Source of the DNA: Haliotis asinina
Taxonomy: Eukaryota > Mollusca > Gastropoda > Lepetellida > Haliotidae
Direction: 5' to 3'
Length of the DNA: 64,000 nt
Assembly: GCF_037392515.1 (NCBI RefSeq)
Contig: NC_090280.1
Location: 20,336,618 to 20,400,617 of the forward strand
Position 1 is the stretch's first letter. Each line of letters opens with the position of its first letter. Below the pieces are notes generated by a model. The model did no database searches. It worked only from the letters and a program-made list of their open reading frames with translations, and had not been told where the DNA came from. Positions 9,057 through 21,770 of this stretch are shown one piece after another. The translations under genes and the position numbers were made by a program.

Positions 9057-12000
9057 CGTCACAACGTCACAACGTCGCAATATTTCAGCCATATCGTGAC
9101 GAGCAATCTTTCTCAACATTCAACACATTAAACACAGACCGGAGAAAGATGAACATCGGGAAATCAAACATGCACGTGACAATGCATGATTACCATCATT
9201 GCAAACTAGTAGATATTTGTAGAACATCCCTTCACAGAAGTAAATTAAACATGAAAACATCACGAGGCAACACTGTTGCTTGTTGCGTGTTATCTATTTG
9301 AGATAACAAAGTTCAAAAACCTTGACATTACAGGTATGGGCTATTTGTCATACAAGAAAAGCATTGTCAATATTCCAGGCTCAGTGCATGCGACAGACGA
9401 TCACCGTGTGTCTGACAAGCATTTGTGTATGTTTTGGGACAGATAACCATCTTGAAATGTAACAACACACCAGGAAATGCAATGTGCAAGGGCCAATACA
9501 TGATCACTTTGAAAACAAGCTAGAAGATACAGAATATCCTAAAACGTGACTACCAAAAGGTGTGGCACACGCAACGTAGTGCACATGTGAGCCATACTTT
9601 GCATATGTGTCGAGTTCACAAAACGTGTTAGACATGGTGGTTGATACGCCATATAGAAGAAGGAATATGCAGAGTATGGGAACTGGATTGAACAAATATA
9701 TCACATAACACAACATGCTAGAACTAAGTGTTGTGACATCATACACAAAAAACGGGAATATGCAAACAGCATTCAGGACTTATCACATTATAGATGGAGT
9801 TTCGATCAGGACGACATGGCCAAGAAGGTATTCAACGGGATGTGTGAAATTAACCGGTCGCAAAGTCAATAACTTGCAATCTGTCAATTTGGCCGCATTG
9901 AAGAAAAACGTTGCAAAGAGTTTTATGTTTAGAGTAACATTAACATCAGCAAATGAAAGTAGTTGTAAGAAAGTCATATGCTGAGTGATTTATCTTTTAG
10001 GAACACGGGACTCTGTGTTCACTTGTCTTGCTTACTTGGTTGATGCATGTATTCCGCATCCCAATCGATGTGGATGACCTCAGTCACATTGCTGAACTAT
10101 TGCTGAACACAGTAAAAAAACCACCACGACATATTTTTTTTATGAAAACACAATATTTATTAATACACCTGTTACCGGAAATGCTGAGTACCGATAGTTC
10201 TGAAATAGATTATTTTCGATTATTCTAGGGAAATGTAAATATGAATGTAAAACTGTCATTTACCCAATACCATATACTGGTGAAACAAGTTAAATATCCT
10301 ACAACGGCTGTACGGTTTCCTGAGACGAAACGTCATGAGAGATATGTCTTTATAAAGGGTACTCGAGACTACCATATGGCAGTTGAAACGTGTTGCTGAA
10401 AGGGTATGTATGCATCTTTCTATTTTAACAGTCTAGTTGGTAATTCTGAGCAGTGTCTTTTTGGCGTTCCATCACAGCATTTAACATCGCAGGTATCGTG
10501 AGGTATTTACCACTGATATTAAATTTTGATTTGTTTCCTTTACGAATCGAAGAAAAGTTGGGTTATTGCGCATTCCTCATGTAGACATCATTTTGCGGCT
10601 GCTTGGAATCTGTGGATCACTCAAAGTATGTATGTACGTTTGAACTATTACACATAAATGTCGTTTTCTGATTGGCTGAGTGCTCATCTATTATTTTCAA
10701 TGTACCCCGTTTACAAGCGAGGTGCATTGCAATACACCCCGTTGCCAATAGCAGTTCATTTGGTACTTCGTGCTAGTTACTTAATTTAGGTAATTAATTA
10801 GGTAATTTTTATTTCGAATAACATCAAATGACGCAAGATGCTCTAAAATTACCGATGTTTTGCGAATCGAAATCGATGAAAGGGAGATAACTCTAAATCT
10901 GTTTTTCTTGTGTCGTCTGCAAATTCTAACTATGGTAACGAAAACTGGGGGACCATGCCTTCCTCGTGACAAGAGAAGAACTTAAAGTACTTGGCCACTG
11001 CAAACGCCGAACTCATTTGGTACTTCGCGGTAGTAATTCTTGATCTCGAATGACATTGAACCACTCAAGGTGTATGGAAATTTCCATTGTATTGCCAATG
11101 CAAAGTAATGGAAGGGCGATAACTCAAAGTATGTTTTTCTCATCGTCTGCAAAATCTAGCGCTGGCTACCAAAACTTATATATCAATGCTTCAAACAAAC
11201 CATTCAAAAAAACATTCAGGCGTTCGGTAAGGTATAAACGTTGTTCACTGGTCACAAATCCCAATATTTGTTTATTGTCTATGTCGACGCCCTCATCTCC
11301 CCCCCCCCCCCCCTCACACGCACACACACACACGCACGCACGCACGCACACACATACATACATTCGTCTCGTGGTCACTTTAAAAACAAGCTAGACGAGA
11401 CGGAATATCCTCAAAACTTGACTATCAAAAGGTGTGTCAGCCATACTTAAGATATGTGTCGAGTTCACAAAACGTGTTAGACGTGGTGACTGATACGCCA
11501 TATAGAAGAAGGCATTGAAAGGAATATGCTGGAGTATGCAAACTGAATTGAACAACATATCGCATAACACAATGGGCTAGAACTAAGTGTTGGAACATCA
11601 TACACAAAAACCGGAATATGCGAACAGTATTCAGGACTTACCACATTATGGGTAAGATGGAGTTTCTGCCTGGGATATATGGCCAAGGAGGTATTCATCG
11701 GAATTGGTGAGATTTAGTGAAATCTTTCCGATAAGTAAGGCGAGCTATCAAGTAGTGTTACAGAAGTCAAATACACAGGGATTATCCTCTCGTGACTTGG
11801 GTGTGTACATAGTAATTGAACGAAGAGACATATCGGGTGGTGTTACGGAAGTTGAAACACACCCGGAATATCCACGTGAAGAGACATGGGTGGGTGGTAA
11901 CTGTCTGATGAGGGCAGAGAGCATATCGTGCCGTAGTGGTGTAGTACAGATGAAATGCAGAACAAAGAAAGTGACTTAGACATTTGCATGTTAATTCTGC

Positions 12001-12142
12001 GGTAAGATAGAAACAGGTGGATTGCACAATTCTGCAAACGAAATACACAATGAACGTCAAGAAGATGCGCATGTTAGCTGTCTAACAGAAACGTGTTTAG
12101 ACTTCGCCACTTTCCTACTGGGCATGCTACTAAACTTTACTC
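9057..12142. repeat. Duplicated block X (copy 1), non-coding part
   Basis: Similar to about 40380-43604 with many indels. It contains internal repeats of about 300 bp ('cactttgaaaacaagctaga' to 'attcaggacttatcacatta' at about 9508-9790, again at about 11377-11645) and the mollusc-type motif 'gggagataactct' (10880). An imperfect (CA)n/(CGCA)n microsatellite preceded by poly-C lies at 11298-11365. No convincing coding frame was found, and the small frames are not conserved between copies. Confidence 0.6.
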
Positions 12143-12838
12143 ATGACCATTCCAGAAATTGCTACGATGCTGCCGATCCGAGTACAACTCCTTGTTGTTT
12201 TGCTGGGCCTCATCTGCGCTGCTGAACAGGATATCAATAGACTGGAACCCTCGCAACCTGACGTACGGAAGAGAGGTGTCACAGTGAGTGTATATCCATA
12301 TACGCATGTGTACATATTGATCTACCTCACTGACCATTCAAACTTGCTCTTCCCTTCATATCCTGTGTCTTGCACATTCTTCTTTAACTATTGTTGATTT
12401 AGTCATTACTAGACTACCAGATGCCCGACTTCCATATTTCTGGTAACCACGAAGGCTGAGTGGGTTTGATGGCTGACTCTGTGTGCTGGCGATTAGGCGC
12501 CTGACGTTTTGAATCCCGGAAGGAACTCACCCCACCTCACCCCACCCCACCCCACCCCTCTCTTCTTTAAACTCCCTCCAGACTATAGGAGTATAGTCCT
12601 CTCTGAGTACCTCCCAGCTCCATCCAACTCAAGCCTTATCGCATACCCCAACCTCCCCTACTCCTCCACCCACTCGCCCTTTTCTTATTATCACCTGCTC
12701 CCTGTCTCCTGTCATCTTTCTGTTGCAACGCTCATGATCAATTCGTCCGTCTTGATCCATCTATCAATTATTCCTATGCTAATGTGTTTCAGGAACTGGT
12801 GTTATTGCTCAGTAATAGAAGTGGAACAGCTGCAGAAG
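12143..12838 (+). CDS. Secreted-peptide precursor, first two exons (copy 1)
   Basis: Unrecognised gene. Exon 1 (12143-12283; alternative start ATG at 12167) encodes a typical signal peptide, 'MLPIRVQLLVVLLGL' followed by 'ICAAEQ', then an acidic pro-like stretch and a dibasic 'RKR'. Exon 1 ends at ACA|GTGAGT in phase 0. Exon 2 (12793-12838, 46 bp) is bounded by 'tgtgtttcag' and 'gtaata' and reads 'ELVLLLSNRSGTAAE'. Both exons and their splice sites are conserved at 43605-44349, and an exon 2 stub lies at 21770. A short secreted precursor processed at KR (neuropeptide, antimicrobial or other) is inferred. Later exons were not found, and intron 1 contains a tRNA-Leu-like SINE (12448-12532). It could be a decayed gene. 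Confidence 0.5.
12448..12532 (+). repeat. tRNA-Leu/Ser-headed SINE
   Basis: 'ggctgagtgggtttgatggc' resembles the A box of a tRNA with a long variable arm, followed by a 'gattaggcgcc' segment and 'gaatcccgg' as a weak B box. Related copies are at 21438-21530, 31212-31312, 43912-44000 and, inverted, 52478-52580. C-rich CCCACC repeats follow. It is not a functional tRNA gene because the arms are mismatched. Confidence 0.6.
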
Positions 12839-13002
12839 GTAATACTGATGACTGCTTGCGGACATGTCGTTTGATATGCTATTTAACGCCGCATTCAGAA
12901 ATATCCAAGCTACACTGCGGTGGTGTGTACTTAATCTAATCTAGACCAGAAGATCCGGTGATCAACAGCATTAGCATCAATCTACAATATGGGACGCGGT
13001 GA

Positions 13003-14188
13003 TATATACTACTCAAAAAAGAAACGCATAGCTGAGAATTGCTATCAATTTATACACTTACGGTTGAGTAAATACAGGGCAGTCATGAAGAAAACCCGAA
13101 TGAGCATTAACGGTCCAATGCTGCAAAAAAATGTACGTCACAAATGACAAATGTTCCAAGGTCAAGGTCGCAGAGCAGTCAGTATCTTGTGTGGCCACCG
13201 TTAGAATCTTTGGTTGCATCGCATCGGCGTCCCATAGCCTGGATAAGATTCCGGATGAAGTGCCTGGGAATGAGTTGGTACTCTTCCCTCAATGCCACAA
13301 ACAGAACAGGTAACGTCTGTGGCTGAGGGTCACGCTGTCGCACACGACTATCCAATTCAACCAACAAATGTTCAATAGAGTTAAGATCCGGTGGCCGTGA
13401 GTTCAACGTTCGTGTGTCGAGAACCTGAACGTTGTTCTGGGAAAGGAAATCCCTAGTTATTCTTGCTGTATGCGGCCGAGGGCTATCAGGCTAAACAATG
13501 ACATTCTGGCGGTTTATGAAAGGAAGGACATGAAGCCTGATGATCCCATTACGGTAACATCGAGCTGGCAAATTGCCCTGGACCTGAATGAGATCTGTCC
13601 TGCCACCGTATAAGATGCCAACCCAAACTATGACACTTCCACCACCAAATCTGTCCACTTCCTGTACACAGTGTACCGTTCGTTACGACCTCGATATACA
13701 CGTGTTCTTCCGTCGCAGTATGTAACGTGACTCATCACTGAAGAAAACAGTTCTCCACCTTTGAAATGTCCATGGGAGATGTTGAAGACTGTCTGCGTTC
13801 TTGCTGATGTTGACGTCTTAGGACAGGTCCTCGCAAAGGTCTTCATGGAATGAATACCAGCCTAACGTAAGCGGTTCCTCACAGTCTGATCAGAAATTGT
13901 TCAGGCACTACCGATGTTGTGGAGAATGCTGTGATGAACCTGTTCCGCAAATGTCGAAGCCGAATAAACCTCTCCCCAGCGGGCGTGGTGACACGGGGTC
14001 GACATGCCTTGGGGCGATCACGTGTTGAACCTTCCAGCTGGTAGCGATGCCAAAGTCTTGCTGTGACACATTCACTTGCCATGAAATCGCAGACTGAGAC
14101 TCCCCAGCCTCCAAATGACCAACCGCATTGTTGCGTTGATTCTTAGTATCACTCCCCACCCCACTTATATGATCCATGGAGTACTTCA
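13003..14188 (-). mobile_element. Tc1/mariner-like transposon inserted in a SINE
   Basis: The left end 'tactactcaaaaaagaaacg' is a typical Tc1-type terminus. The element lies at a TA inside a SINE whose halves are 12877-13002 and 14189-14285. The transposase on the minus strand is broken but readable: HTH with 'GSTRDRPKACRPRVTTPA' (about 14082-13879), 'SRYILRR'-like sequence and 'RTRVYRGRNERY' (about 13740-13660), 'PRPHTARITRDFL' (about 13485-13445), 'RPPDLNSIEHLLVELDSRVR' (about 13400-13340), and C-terminal 'GRRCDATKDSNGGHTRY'. Missing catalytic context and stops make it inactive. Confidence 0.85.
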
Positions 14189-14284
14189 TATCAGCAAAGT
14201 CAGCAGTGAATCCTACCACATGATCCCGTTAGCTGCCTCTTACCATAAGAATAGTTTGCTGAAGACCATGGAATGTTGCTAAAC

Positions 14285-15775
14285 CCGACGTTAAATCTGT
14301 AACTCAGGCTCTGTTGCGTCATCTATGGCTTCAGCGCAGCTTTGTACAGTTCAGTGTCTTTCAGTTATATCAGATGCAGTTGATGGAGAGAATAGGCAAG
14401 AGTAATCCATGTCATCATTGACGTGAAAAGAAAAGAAACGCCATATTTTTCTAGTGTCAGAACACCAGGAAACACAAGCAACTAATTTGTAGGTACTCGT
14501 TGAAACATACAAACTGTTCTTCAAACATGGCAGGTGGTATTTTTTTTCAGCAGCATGTACTATAAGTTTATTGCTTGGACTATAGTATTCTGTCATAATT
14601 TTCTGTTTTCATACACAGGCAAATAAATGGAAATAAACCATTATTATACCCTCATAATAATGATTAACTCTAACTCAGACTATAGTAAATTAGTATAAAC
14701 GATTTAAAGCAGCCATTACGTTTATCGTTTTCGCAATGCTAAAAAACATTTCTTTTGTAGGCATGACGGAAACCAAAGCAGACCTTCCCCACTTCACAGT
14801 CTGGTGGTAGAAAACGGTCAATAAACGTCGAAAATGAACGGTTATGTATGTCTGGACTTCTTATTTTTCTGTAAATATGTTCCTTTAATGTTCAACGTGT
14901 TCAACTTGAGCGAGGCGATCGCAAGACCCCCAATTATAAGACTTAGTAATAAGTCTCAATGTTTAAAGCAAGAGTGAGAGGGGTGGCATCTTTCACCAAA
15001 CATGGCATCAGCACGAATGTCGTCTGTCGTTCAATCACCAATACCGAAAGAATATGAAAGGGTGAAAGGACGGGTACACTGTGTAGAGAGGGAATTCTAA
15101 CGTTGATGAATATGGAACTGATGAATATGGAAATGTGTGTAGTACATGTTACAACTGGCTACCATATCTTCTACCATGTGACACATTCCCCAGTTCCACA
15201 GCTCGACGCGATAGATACAAATCACCTGAAAAAAAAGGTGTATGCCTTCATACAAATAAACTACTCCTGATTTCACATGAGCTCATTAAGACATCTGTTA
15301 TAAATAGTTTACCCCAAGATTAGTTACAGGTTTGTTATCACAGGGACTGGGAGTATGGTCACCATGGGCCATTTTGCAAATTAGGATAATAAATGATCCA
15401 TTAGAAGTTTGAAGTTTGCTATTGATACAATGCCAGTGGCCCATTCAGAACATGGCTACGAAAATAGCCCGTAGTCACATTGCTCTATCCCAATCCCTGT
15501 CTTTGATTATTTTAAGAATAACATATGAGAACACACGCTTACAAGTTACAAGTGTCCTGCTTTTTTTTATTACAAAAGGCAACAGATGCATGGCAGAAAT
15601 GATTCATTGCAACGAAACTGGAAATATGAACGTCTGAAACAAACACTAAATCAATTAAATATCCATCTGTGGTTGTGAAAGTCAACTCAAAATGCGCGCG
15701 CAGCACAGATGTATGTAGTCAGGTGAATGAAGGGATGAGTGAGTATGGTTTTATGCCACAAGAGCTACATTCCAG
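14285..15775. other. Non-coding interval in duplication B
   Basis: Counterpart of 430-1920 with only scattered substitutions. No gene, RNA or regulatory structure was recognised. Confidence 0.5.
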
Positions 15776-15783
15776 CAACACCA

Positions 15784-16215
15784 CGGCTGACTGCAAAAAT
15801 CAGCTGCGAACATAGAACCCATGTGGGGATCGAACCCGGGTCTTCAGAGACCAGCGAAAGCCTTAATCACTCGGCTACCTCACCGAACCTGACATCCATG
15901 GAGATTTAAGTATGATTTTGAGATAGGAAATACACTTTCTGTTCTAGTGTTTTATCTATCTGTTCTCATTGTCTGGATCTTTTTTTTTTTTTTTTTTTTT
16001 TGGGGGGGGGTATATCGCCAAGCATGGCGTGAGCACGAATGTCTTCTTTCGTCCAATCACCAATACCGAAAGAATATGAAAGGGTGAAGGACGGACTGAC
16101 TGCAAAAATCGGCTGCTCACATAAACTCATGTGGGGATCGAACCCGGATCTTCTGAGACAAGCGAAAGCATTAATCACTAGGTTATACCAACGCCCTACT
16201 ATCCTTGGAGATTTA
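15784..16215 (-). repeat. Two tRNA-type SINE copies in duplication B
   Basis: Counterparts of 1925-2375, at about 15784-15898 and 16095-16215. The homopolymer between them is pure T followed by G (about 15980-16010), whereas copy A has a C interruption. The tRNA-like B-box segment is intact, but the remainder does not form a convincing cloverleaf. Confidence 0.7.
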
Positions 16216-16554
16216 AGTGTGATTTTGAGACGGCAAATACTGCTGATCAAGAAAAAACAAACAGACAAACTTGTAAGCGTATAATCGAAAGTGCAATATT
16301 TTGTACTTCTCCCGAAACAAAGCAGTCACGATATCGAACCCAGTCAGAGTCGGAGGGTGTGCACTCAAGTATAACGAAACCTTTTCAATGGCCACTGGTC
16401 CATTTGACTATACGCTTAGCCGGTTCTTACGTGATGCCTTATAAGCTCGATAGGAGTTAATTTCAAATTTCATGTGGTCAGTGATTGAGGTTGTGGATCG
16501 CACATTGAGATTACTAGACAGACAGGCAGACATATAGTTGTCAGTAACCCAGTT

Positions 16555-16794
16555 TTCTCTGTGACACAGGCTGCTTATCACTATCAACAAGCTTTGTTTC
16601 GTTGTTGCTGTTGTTGTTATTCTTCTTCCCCTTCTCCTTCTTCTCCTCCTTCGTCTTCTTCTCCTTCTTTTTCTTCTTCTTCTTCTTTTTACTGTTGTTG
16701 GGAGGGAAATTTGGGTCTTGTTTTGTTTGGGATTTTTGTTTCTTTTATGTTTCTTATGCAACCAGTTCATTATCTACTTGTTTGTGTACACAAC
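16555..16794 (+). repeat. GR1 repeat, left half, in duplication B
   Basis: Copy B counterpart of 2699-2969, with a pyrimidine tract (about 16603-16690) shorter by about 15 bp. It runs into the PLE at 16806 through the same 11-bp target sequence 'ctagattagac' (16795-16805). The right half of GR1 is missing here because of the breakpoint at about 21311. Confidence 0.7.
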
Positions 16795-16805
16795 CTAGAT
16801 TAGAC

Positions 16806-17200
16806 TAAGAATGAAGATTTTTATGGATATCAACGTTTCGGAGTTAATGCTTACTCCTTCATCAGGTGATTGAGAATGGGGTAGAGAGCTATATTTATAT
16901 GTACAGGTAAAACAATAACAAAGTAACAAGTGGAATGAATTATAACAGTATAAACAAGTACTGATAGGAAGCCGACAGTCATGATAACAATGATGGAAGC
17001 CAATGGTAATACATTACAAATTATAGGATATGTTTACATAACACAGACAGGGGATAAGGACGATGTACATGATTGGGGATAAGGATGGAAGCCAATGGTG
17101 ATACATTACGCATGAATGGATGATGTTTACATAACACATGATTGGGGATTGAGGATGAAGTACATGATTGAAAGGAAGGTTGATGATGTACAAACACAAG
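16806..17200 (-). mobile_element. Penelope-like element 3' region (copy B)
   Basis: Same as 2981-3378: PLE terminal repeat with short internal repeats and the hammerhead-like core, ending at the A-rich tail of the inserted LINE near 17200. Confidence 0.75.
16836..16865 (-). ncRNA. Hammerhead-ribozyme-like core in duplication B
   Basis: Minus-strand core identical to 3010-3039: CTGATGA, a 5-bp stem II with an 8-nt loop, then GAAAC. Retained in copy B at the same distance from the 11-bp target site. Confidence 0.55.
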
Positions 17201-20200
17201 TTGTTTTTTTTTGGGTTTTTTTGTTTGTTTGGTTTTTTTTTTTTTTTTTTTGTTTTGTTTGGGTTTTTTTAATTTACACATTTTTTCAGGCTACAGGTCA
17301 CATGTTATATGTTGTTATTGACAAAACGGAAGGGTATACAGAGCTGGATTCAAATATTGCTATCCTGCTTGCACCAGGCAGGTGTAGCCTATGACAAGAT
17401 CTCAGCCGCACCATCCAAATTTCAAAACTGTATGCTCATAATGTTCGACTTAATGCTGATGTATTTCTCAAAGATTGACTTGCACCTTGTGCAGGTTAGA
17501 TTCATAAGTAGGTTCGTTAGGTAAAATTAGTGCCAGTGCAAGCAACAAAGCCTTATATCAAGCCCTGATATGTATTCACAGGTTTGTGATGGTGTTAATG
17601 TCATAAACATACAAGTATATTACTCAACAGTCTTTGCTTAAGTTCAGTGTTAGATATGGACTATATCCAAGCAGGTAGTGCATTACTAGGCAAATACAGT
17701 ATGTAGTGACGACCAAAATTTTGTAAACTTATCATATGAACAAGTTGTAAATTCTATACATTTTGAAACATAATAGCACTGGCAGCAGATTCTAAAAATA
17801 TTATTTTGGTCTGATATTATTCCATATTTTCGGTTGCGAAAGATTGTTTGTTTAGTAAGAAGCAAAATTATATTCAAAGGATCATTTCGATTTTCCTTTA
17901 ATCCAAATAGCATGGTTTGTGGGGTAAGTTTAATTCTTATTCCAGCATCAGACATGAGCCACTCTTCAATTTTCTTCCAAAGTCTATTTATCACATTGCA
18001 GTCCCCAAAAAGGTATGAAATAGTTTACAATAGCTACACAGGGGTGAGTCACTGGCTTTTATTTTATGTTGATAATAGTTCGTGCCTAAGATATTGTTAA
18101 TAATTTTCATTTGGAACCATCTTAATTCTGTACTTTGTGTACAACTAAATGGAATAATATTGTAAGTTCTCCAATGTTAGATTCAAGTATGGTTTCTCAT
18201 TTTAAATTTGAGGCTGATTTCTTGAACTTTGACGGGAGAAGAGTGATATAAAACAACTTGCTTCCCTTATCAGACTGTAGCAGTTTGTGAATATAGTAAG
18301 GTGCTATAGGCAGTCCTAATGTTATGTCGTCTGAATTAAGGGTAGCAAGATTGTAATATTTTTGCAGGTGTTTAACACAACTGATCATACTTTGATCAGA
18401 TAAGAAATTGGCATTGCAACGAATTTTAGTTACAAATTCATTAAAATCTAAATATTTTCCATCTTCATCCAGTAGATCTTTGACAGACCTTACTCCTCTC
18501 TTGTACCAATCTGGCTAGAAAGGTGTTTGATTACCAATCATTAGTTTGTTGTTGAACGACAAAAGAAATGTCACAAATTCCTCAACACATGGTGATTGTT
18601 CCAATAAGGTTTCAGTGTAATCTGCCCAAGCCAAAAGTACATCACTCCAAAATGGATTGTTGATGTTATCTGCATATTCTCTTATTTTGCTTAGACCGAT
18701 TTCAAAGAAACTTACAGGTAGTGAACAGAGATTTATGGAGAAAAGATTTTGTAGGTTTGAGTCTTTTAACAAGATTCTTTTTATCCAAGAAAGTTTTTTG
18801 TGATTGGATTGTTCTAAAGATATGCGGTACTTTAATTCCTCCATCTTTATGTGTACAATACATTTTGTCTCTCTTTTCAGTTCATTAACCATACTCTTAG
18901 TTGGGTTAAGTAGTGTTGAGAAGAGATGATACAGTTTAGGCAAGAGAAGTGATTTCAGTATTGTATTTTTTCCTAATGGAGTTAATGTCCTGAGCGACCA
19001 GATTTTCATTACATTTGATATGTTTTGTATTTTATTATTATAGTTTTTTTCTACCATTACATCCAAGTCTACATCAAAGTCTATTCCTAGCAAATTGAAG
19101 CTCTCTGCCCATTCAAGGTTCCATTTATTACATAGTTTATGTTTTGATCTCTCTTTAGATCCGATCCATATAATTTTACTTTTTTCAATGTTAACTTTCA
19201 ATCCTGAAAACCTAGCAAAGAAAGTTAATTCATAAATTGTTGCATACAAAGATTTCTCAGTCCCATCGAGAGTAATAGTTGTATCATCTGCAAATTGTGA
19301 GAGAATATACTCAATATGTCCAGTTTTTACCCCTTTAATAAATATTTTTGTTATTTCTCAGCATAATGGCGAGGATTTCTACACACAATATAAAAATTAT
19401 GGTGATAATGGGTCGCCTTGACGACAGCCACAAGATATTGGAAAGAAAGGTGTAGCAAATCCATTCACAAGAATACACGATTTTATATCTTTGTAGAGTA
19501 TATTTATCCATTTTTGTATTACTGGGCCAAAATTGAAAAAAAACTTAGTACTTTGTCTATATCTTTCCAGTCAACTGTATCAAACGCTTTTTCGAAGTCT
19601 ACTTCAAGAAGCAGTCCTGGGATTTGATAGGTTTCAGTGTAATGCATGATGTCATAAATAAGCTGGGTGGTTTCGCCAATGTAGCGATCTGACATAAATC
19701 CTTTTTGATCTTCATTGATCAAATGTGGCAAGACAGATTTTATTTTTTGAGCAATGACACCTGAAGCTAGCTTATAGGAAACATTAAGGAGTGAGACTGG
19801 TCTCCAGTTTTTAATAAATTGTTTAGGTCTATTTCCCTTTGGGATACCAGTTATAAGTCCTTGTTTTCCAGTAATAGATAATTCGCCTGTATCAAAAGAG
19901 AAATTAATAGCATTTGAAAGGTATTTGTTGAAATCTTGCCAGAAATATTTGTAAAATTCAGATGTGAAACCATCAGACCCAGGGCATTTCTCATTTTTTG
20001 TTCGTTTTAGGGCTTCTAGTAATTCTGTCATAGAAATTTGACTTTCTAATAGTGATGCTGCGTCATCATTTAAGATTGGAACAGTGATATCCTTTAAAAC
20101 TTGGTTTAAATCAACATCTGATATTTCCTGCTGTTGATAAAGTTTATAATAGAACATTCTCACTTCTTCTTCAATTATTTTTTTATCTTTTATCATGTTT

Positions 20201-21010
20201 CCAGAGGTATCTTGGATTTCTGTGAAGCTTTTATTAAGGAAGTTACTTGATTCCAAATTCAGAAAATATTTTGTGGGTTTTCTCCTTTTTCTACCCATTT
20301 TGCTTTAGCCCTTATGAGAATACCTTTAGTTTTCTCAGTACTTATATCATCAAGTTGTTGGTTTATTGTTAAAATGTCTTCTGATAGTTTTTCCTTTAGT
20401 TCAATGTCTTTAGCCTCATCCATTTCTACTTGAACAGATGCTACTTCTAATAACAGGTCCTTCTCTAGTGTATCTCTATTTCTCTTTTTCCTTGATGAGT
20501 ACTGAATGGTTTCACTCCGTATTTCTAGAAGAAGAGTTTCCCAAAGGAGGCTGTCATTAAGTGTATAATCATCTTGGTTATTTGTATCTGGTCGTCTATA
20601 TTGTTCTACCTTTTGGTTGATTTTTTATTTTATTTTCATGATATATTCTTTATCTCTTAAAAGACTGTTATTGAATTTCCAAAAACCTTTTCCCCTAGTT
20701 AGTTCTGTTAATTTAAATACCATTTCTACAGGTGAATGGTCTGATTTGAAGGCTGGAGTGATGTTACATGATTCTACTGATGCAATTAGATTATGTGAAA
20801 TTAGAAAAAAATCGAGTCTTGATTGTTTGATAGGATTTTTGTCTCGATGTAAATCTTGGTTTAGATGGATTAGCTTCACGGAAAGGATCTTTTATGTCAA
20901 GCGTTTCCATAATCTTTAATACTGTCTTTTTAGCCTCTGGGTTATTAATGTGTTTGCAATTATATGTAGCCATTTGTTTGTCTTGCACTGGATTCCAGTC
21001 ACCATTTAGG
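17201..21010 (-). mobile_element. L1-like LINE, 5'-truncated, inserted in PLE (copy B)
   Basis: Copy B counterpart of 4049-7868, with the same 5' truncation point ('ggtgactggaatc' end at about 21010) and the same A-rich 3' tail. It has a single 3' end without the 674-bp duplication. The shared truncation and flanks show that the LINE inserted before the A/B duplication. Confidence 0.85.
18197..21010 (-). pseudogene. L1-like ORF2 remnant (copy B)
   Basis: Endonuclease C-terminus (about 20879-20625, with 'SRLDFFLIS' and 'SDHSPV'; the extreme end at 20988-20791 is in another frame), reverse transcriptase (20298-19519, 4 of 259 residues differ from copy A) and the post-catalytic region (19249-18515 as one frame, where copy A is split in two). 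The C-terminal piece is at 18388-18197. Frame breaks remain between the endonuclease, reverse transcriptase and the rest, so it is inactive. Confidence 0.85.
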
Positions 21011-21310
21011 ACAAATAGATGAGATTAATTTATCAATAAGTCCGAGGCACTTGGTAGGTACACTCCTTGGTTACGGTTGATTGCTGGTTTCTGTCTCCGG
21101 ATCTCGATGGCCGCTTGTAGTTTCCTTTGGCGCCAGTTGTTGTTGGTAGATAGTATCCTAGTGTCCTCCCATCGAATTGAATGTCCAGGGTTCTTGAGAA
21201 TGTGTTCAGAGATGGCCGACTTCTGGTCGAGTTTGCTGATGGAGGTCTGGTGTTCCTTCATTCTGGTGTTGATTGGTCTCAGCGTTTCTCCAATGTATAG
21301 GTCGCCACAG
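21011..21310 (-). pseudogene. PLE GIY-YIG endonuclease fragment (copy B)
   Basis: The minus strand from 21310 reads 'CGDLYIGETLRPINTRMKEH', the second half of the GIY-YIG catalytic module with the conserved arginine region, followed by 'SKLDQKSAISEHILKNPGH' and a stop at 21025. It extends about 50 bp further upstream than the copy A fragment. It is cut at about 21310 by a junction to block X type sequence, and its 3' region is interrupted by the LINE at 21010. Confidence 0.8.
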
Positions 21311-21770
21311 TTGCCTCACTGATCATTCAAACTTGCTCTTACCTTCATCTTCTGTATCTTGGACACTCTTTTTTCACTATTGTTGATTTAGTCCTTACTA
21401 GACTACCAGAGGTCCGACTTCCATATTTGTGGTAATCACGATGGCTGAGTGGGTTTGATGGCTGACTCTGTGTGCTGGCGATTAGGCGCCTGACGCTGAG
21501 AGTGTCGTTTTGATTCCCGGAAGGAACTCACCCCACCCTTCTTTAAACTCGCCGCAGACTATAGGAGCATAGTCCTCTCTGAGTACCTCCCAGCTCCATC
21601 CAACTCAAGCCTTATCTCATACCCCCAACCTCCACCACTCCTCCACCCACTGCCCCTATTCTTATTATCCCCTGCTCCCTGTTTCCTGTCATCGTTCTGT
21701 TTCAACTCTCATGATCAATTCGTCCATCTGGATCCATCTATCAATTATTCCTATGCTAATGTGTTTCAGG
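21311..21770. repeat. Third partial copy of block X (intron of the secreted-peptide gene)
   Basis: Matches 12327-12793 and 43790-44304: part of intron 1, the tRNA-Leu-like SINE (21438-21530), C-rich DNA and the acceptor 'gtgtttcag'. Only the first four bases of exon 2 remain (21770-21773) before a tRNA-type SINE (about 21775-21875) interrupts it. Exon 1 is absent, so this is a gene relic. Confidence 0.7.

Larger units (their letters stand above)
13855..21261. repeat. Segmental duplication, copy B
   Basis: Direct-orientation partner of 1-8122. It begins inside the Tc1-like transposon (13003-14188) and runs through the same non-coding DNA, SINEs, GR1, PLE and LINE. It has one copy of the 674-bp unit doubled in copy A and a shorter pyrimidine tract. 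After the PLE endonuclease fragment it extends about 50 bp further into the PLE than copy A does, then joins abruptly at about 21311 to sequence of the 12.3-12.8 kb block, which marks a recombination breakpoint. Confidence 0.9.

Noticed and set aside
11298..11365. Zinc-finger or His-rich peptide
   Set aside because: Translation of a (CA)n/(CGCA)n microsatellite.
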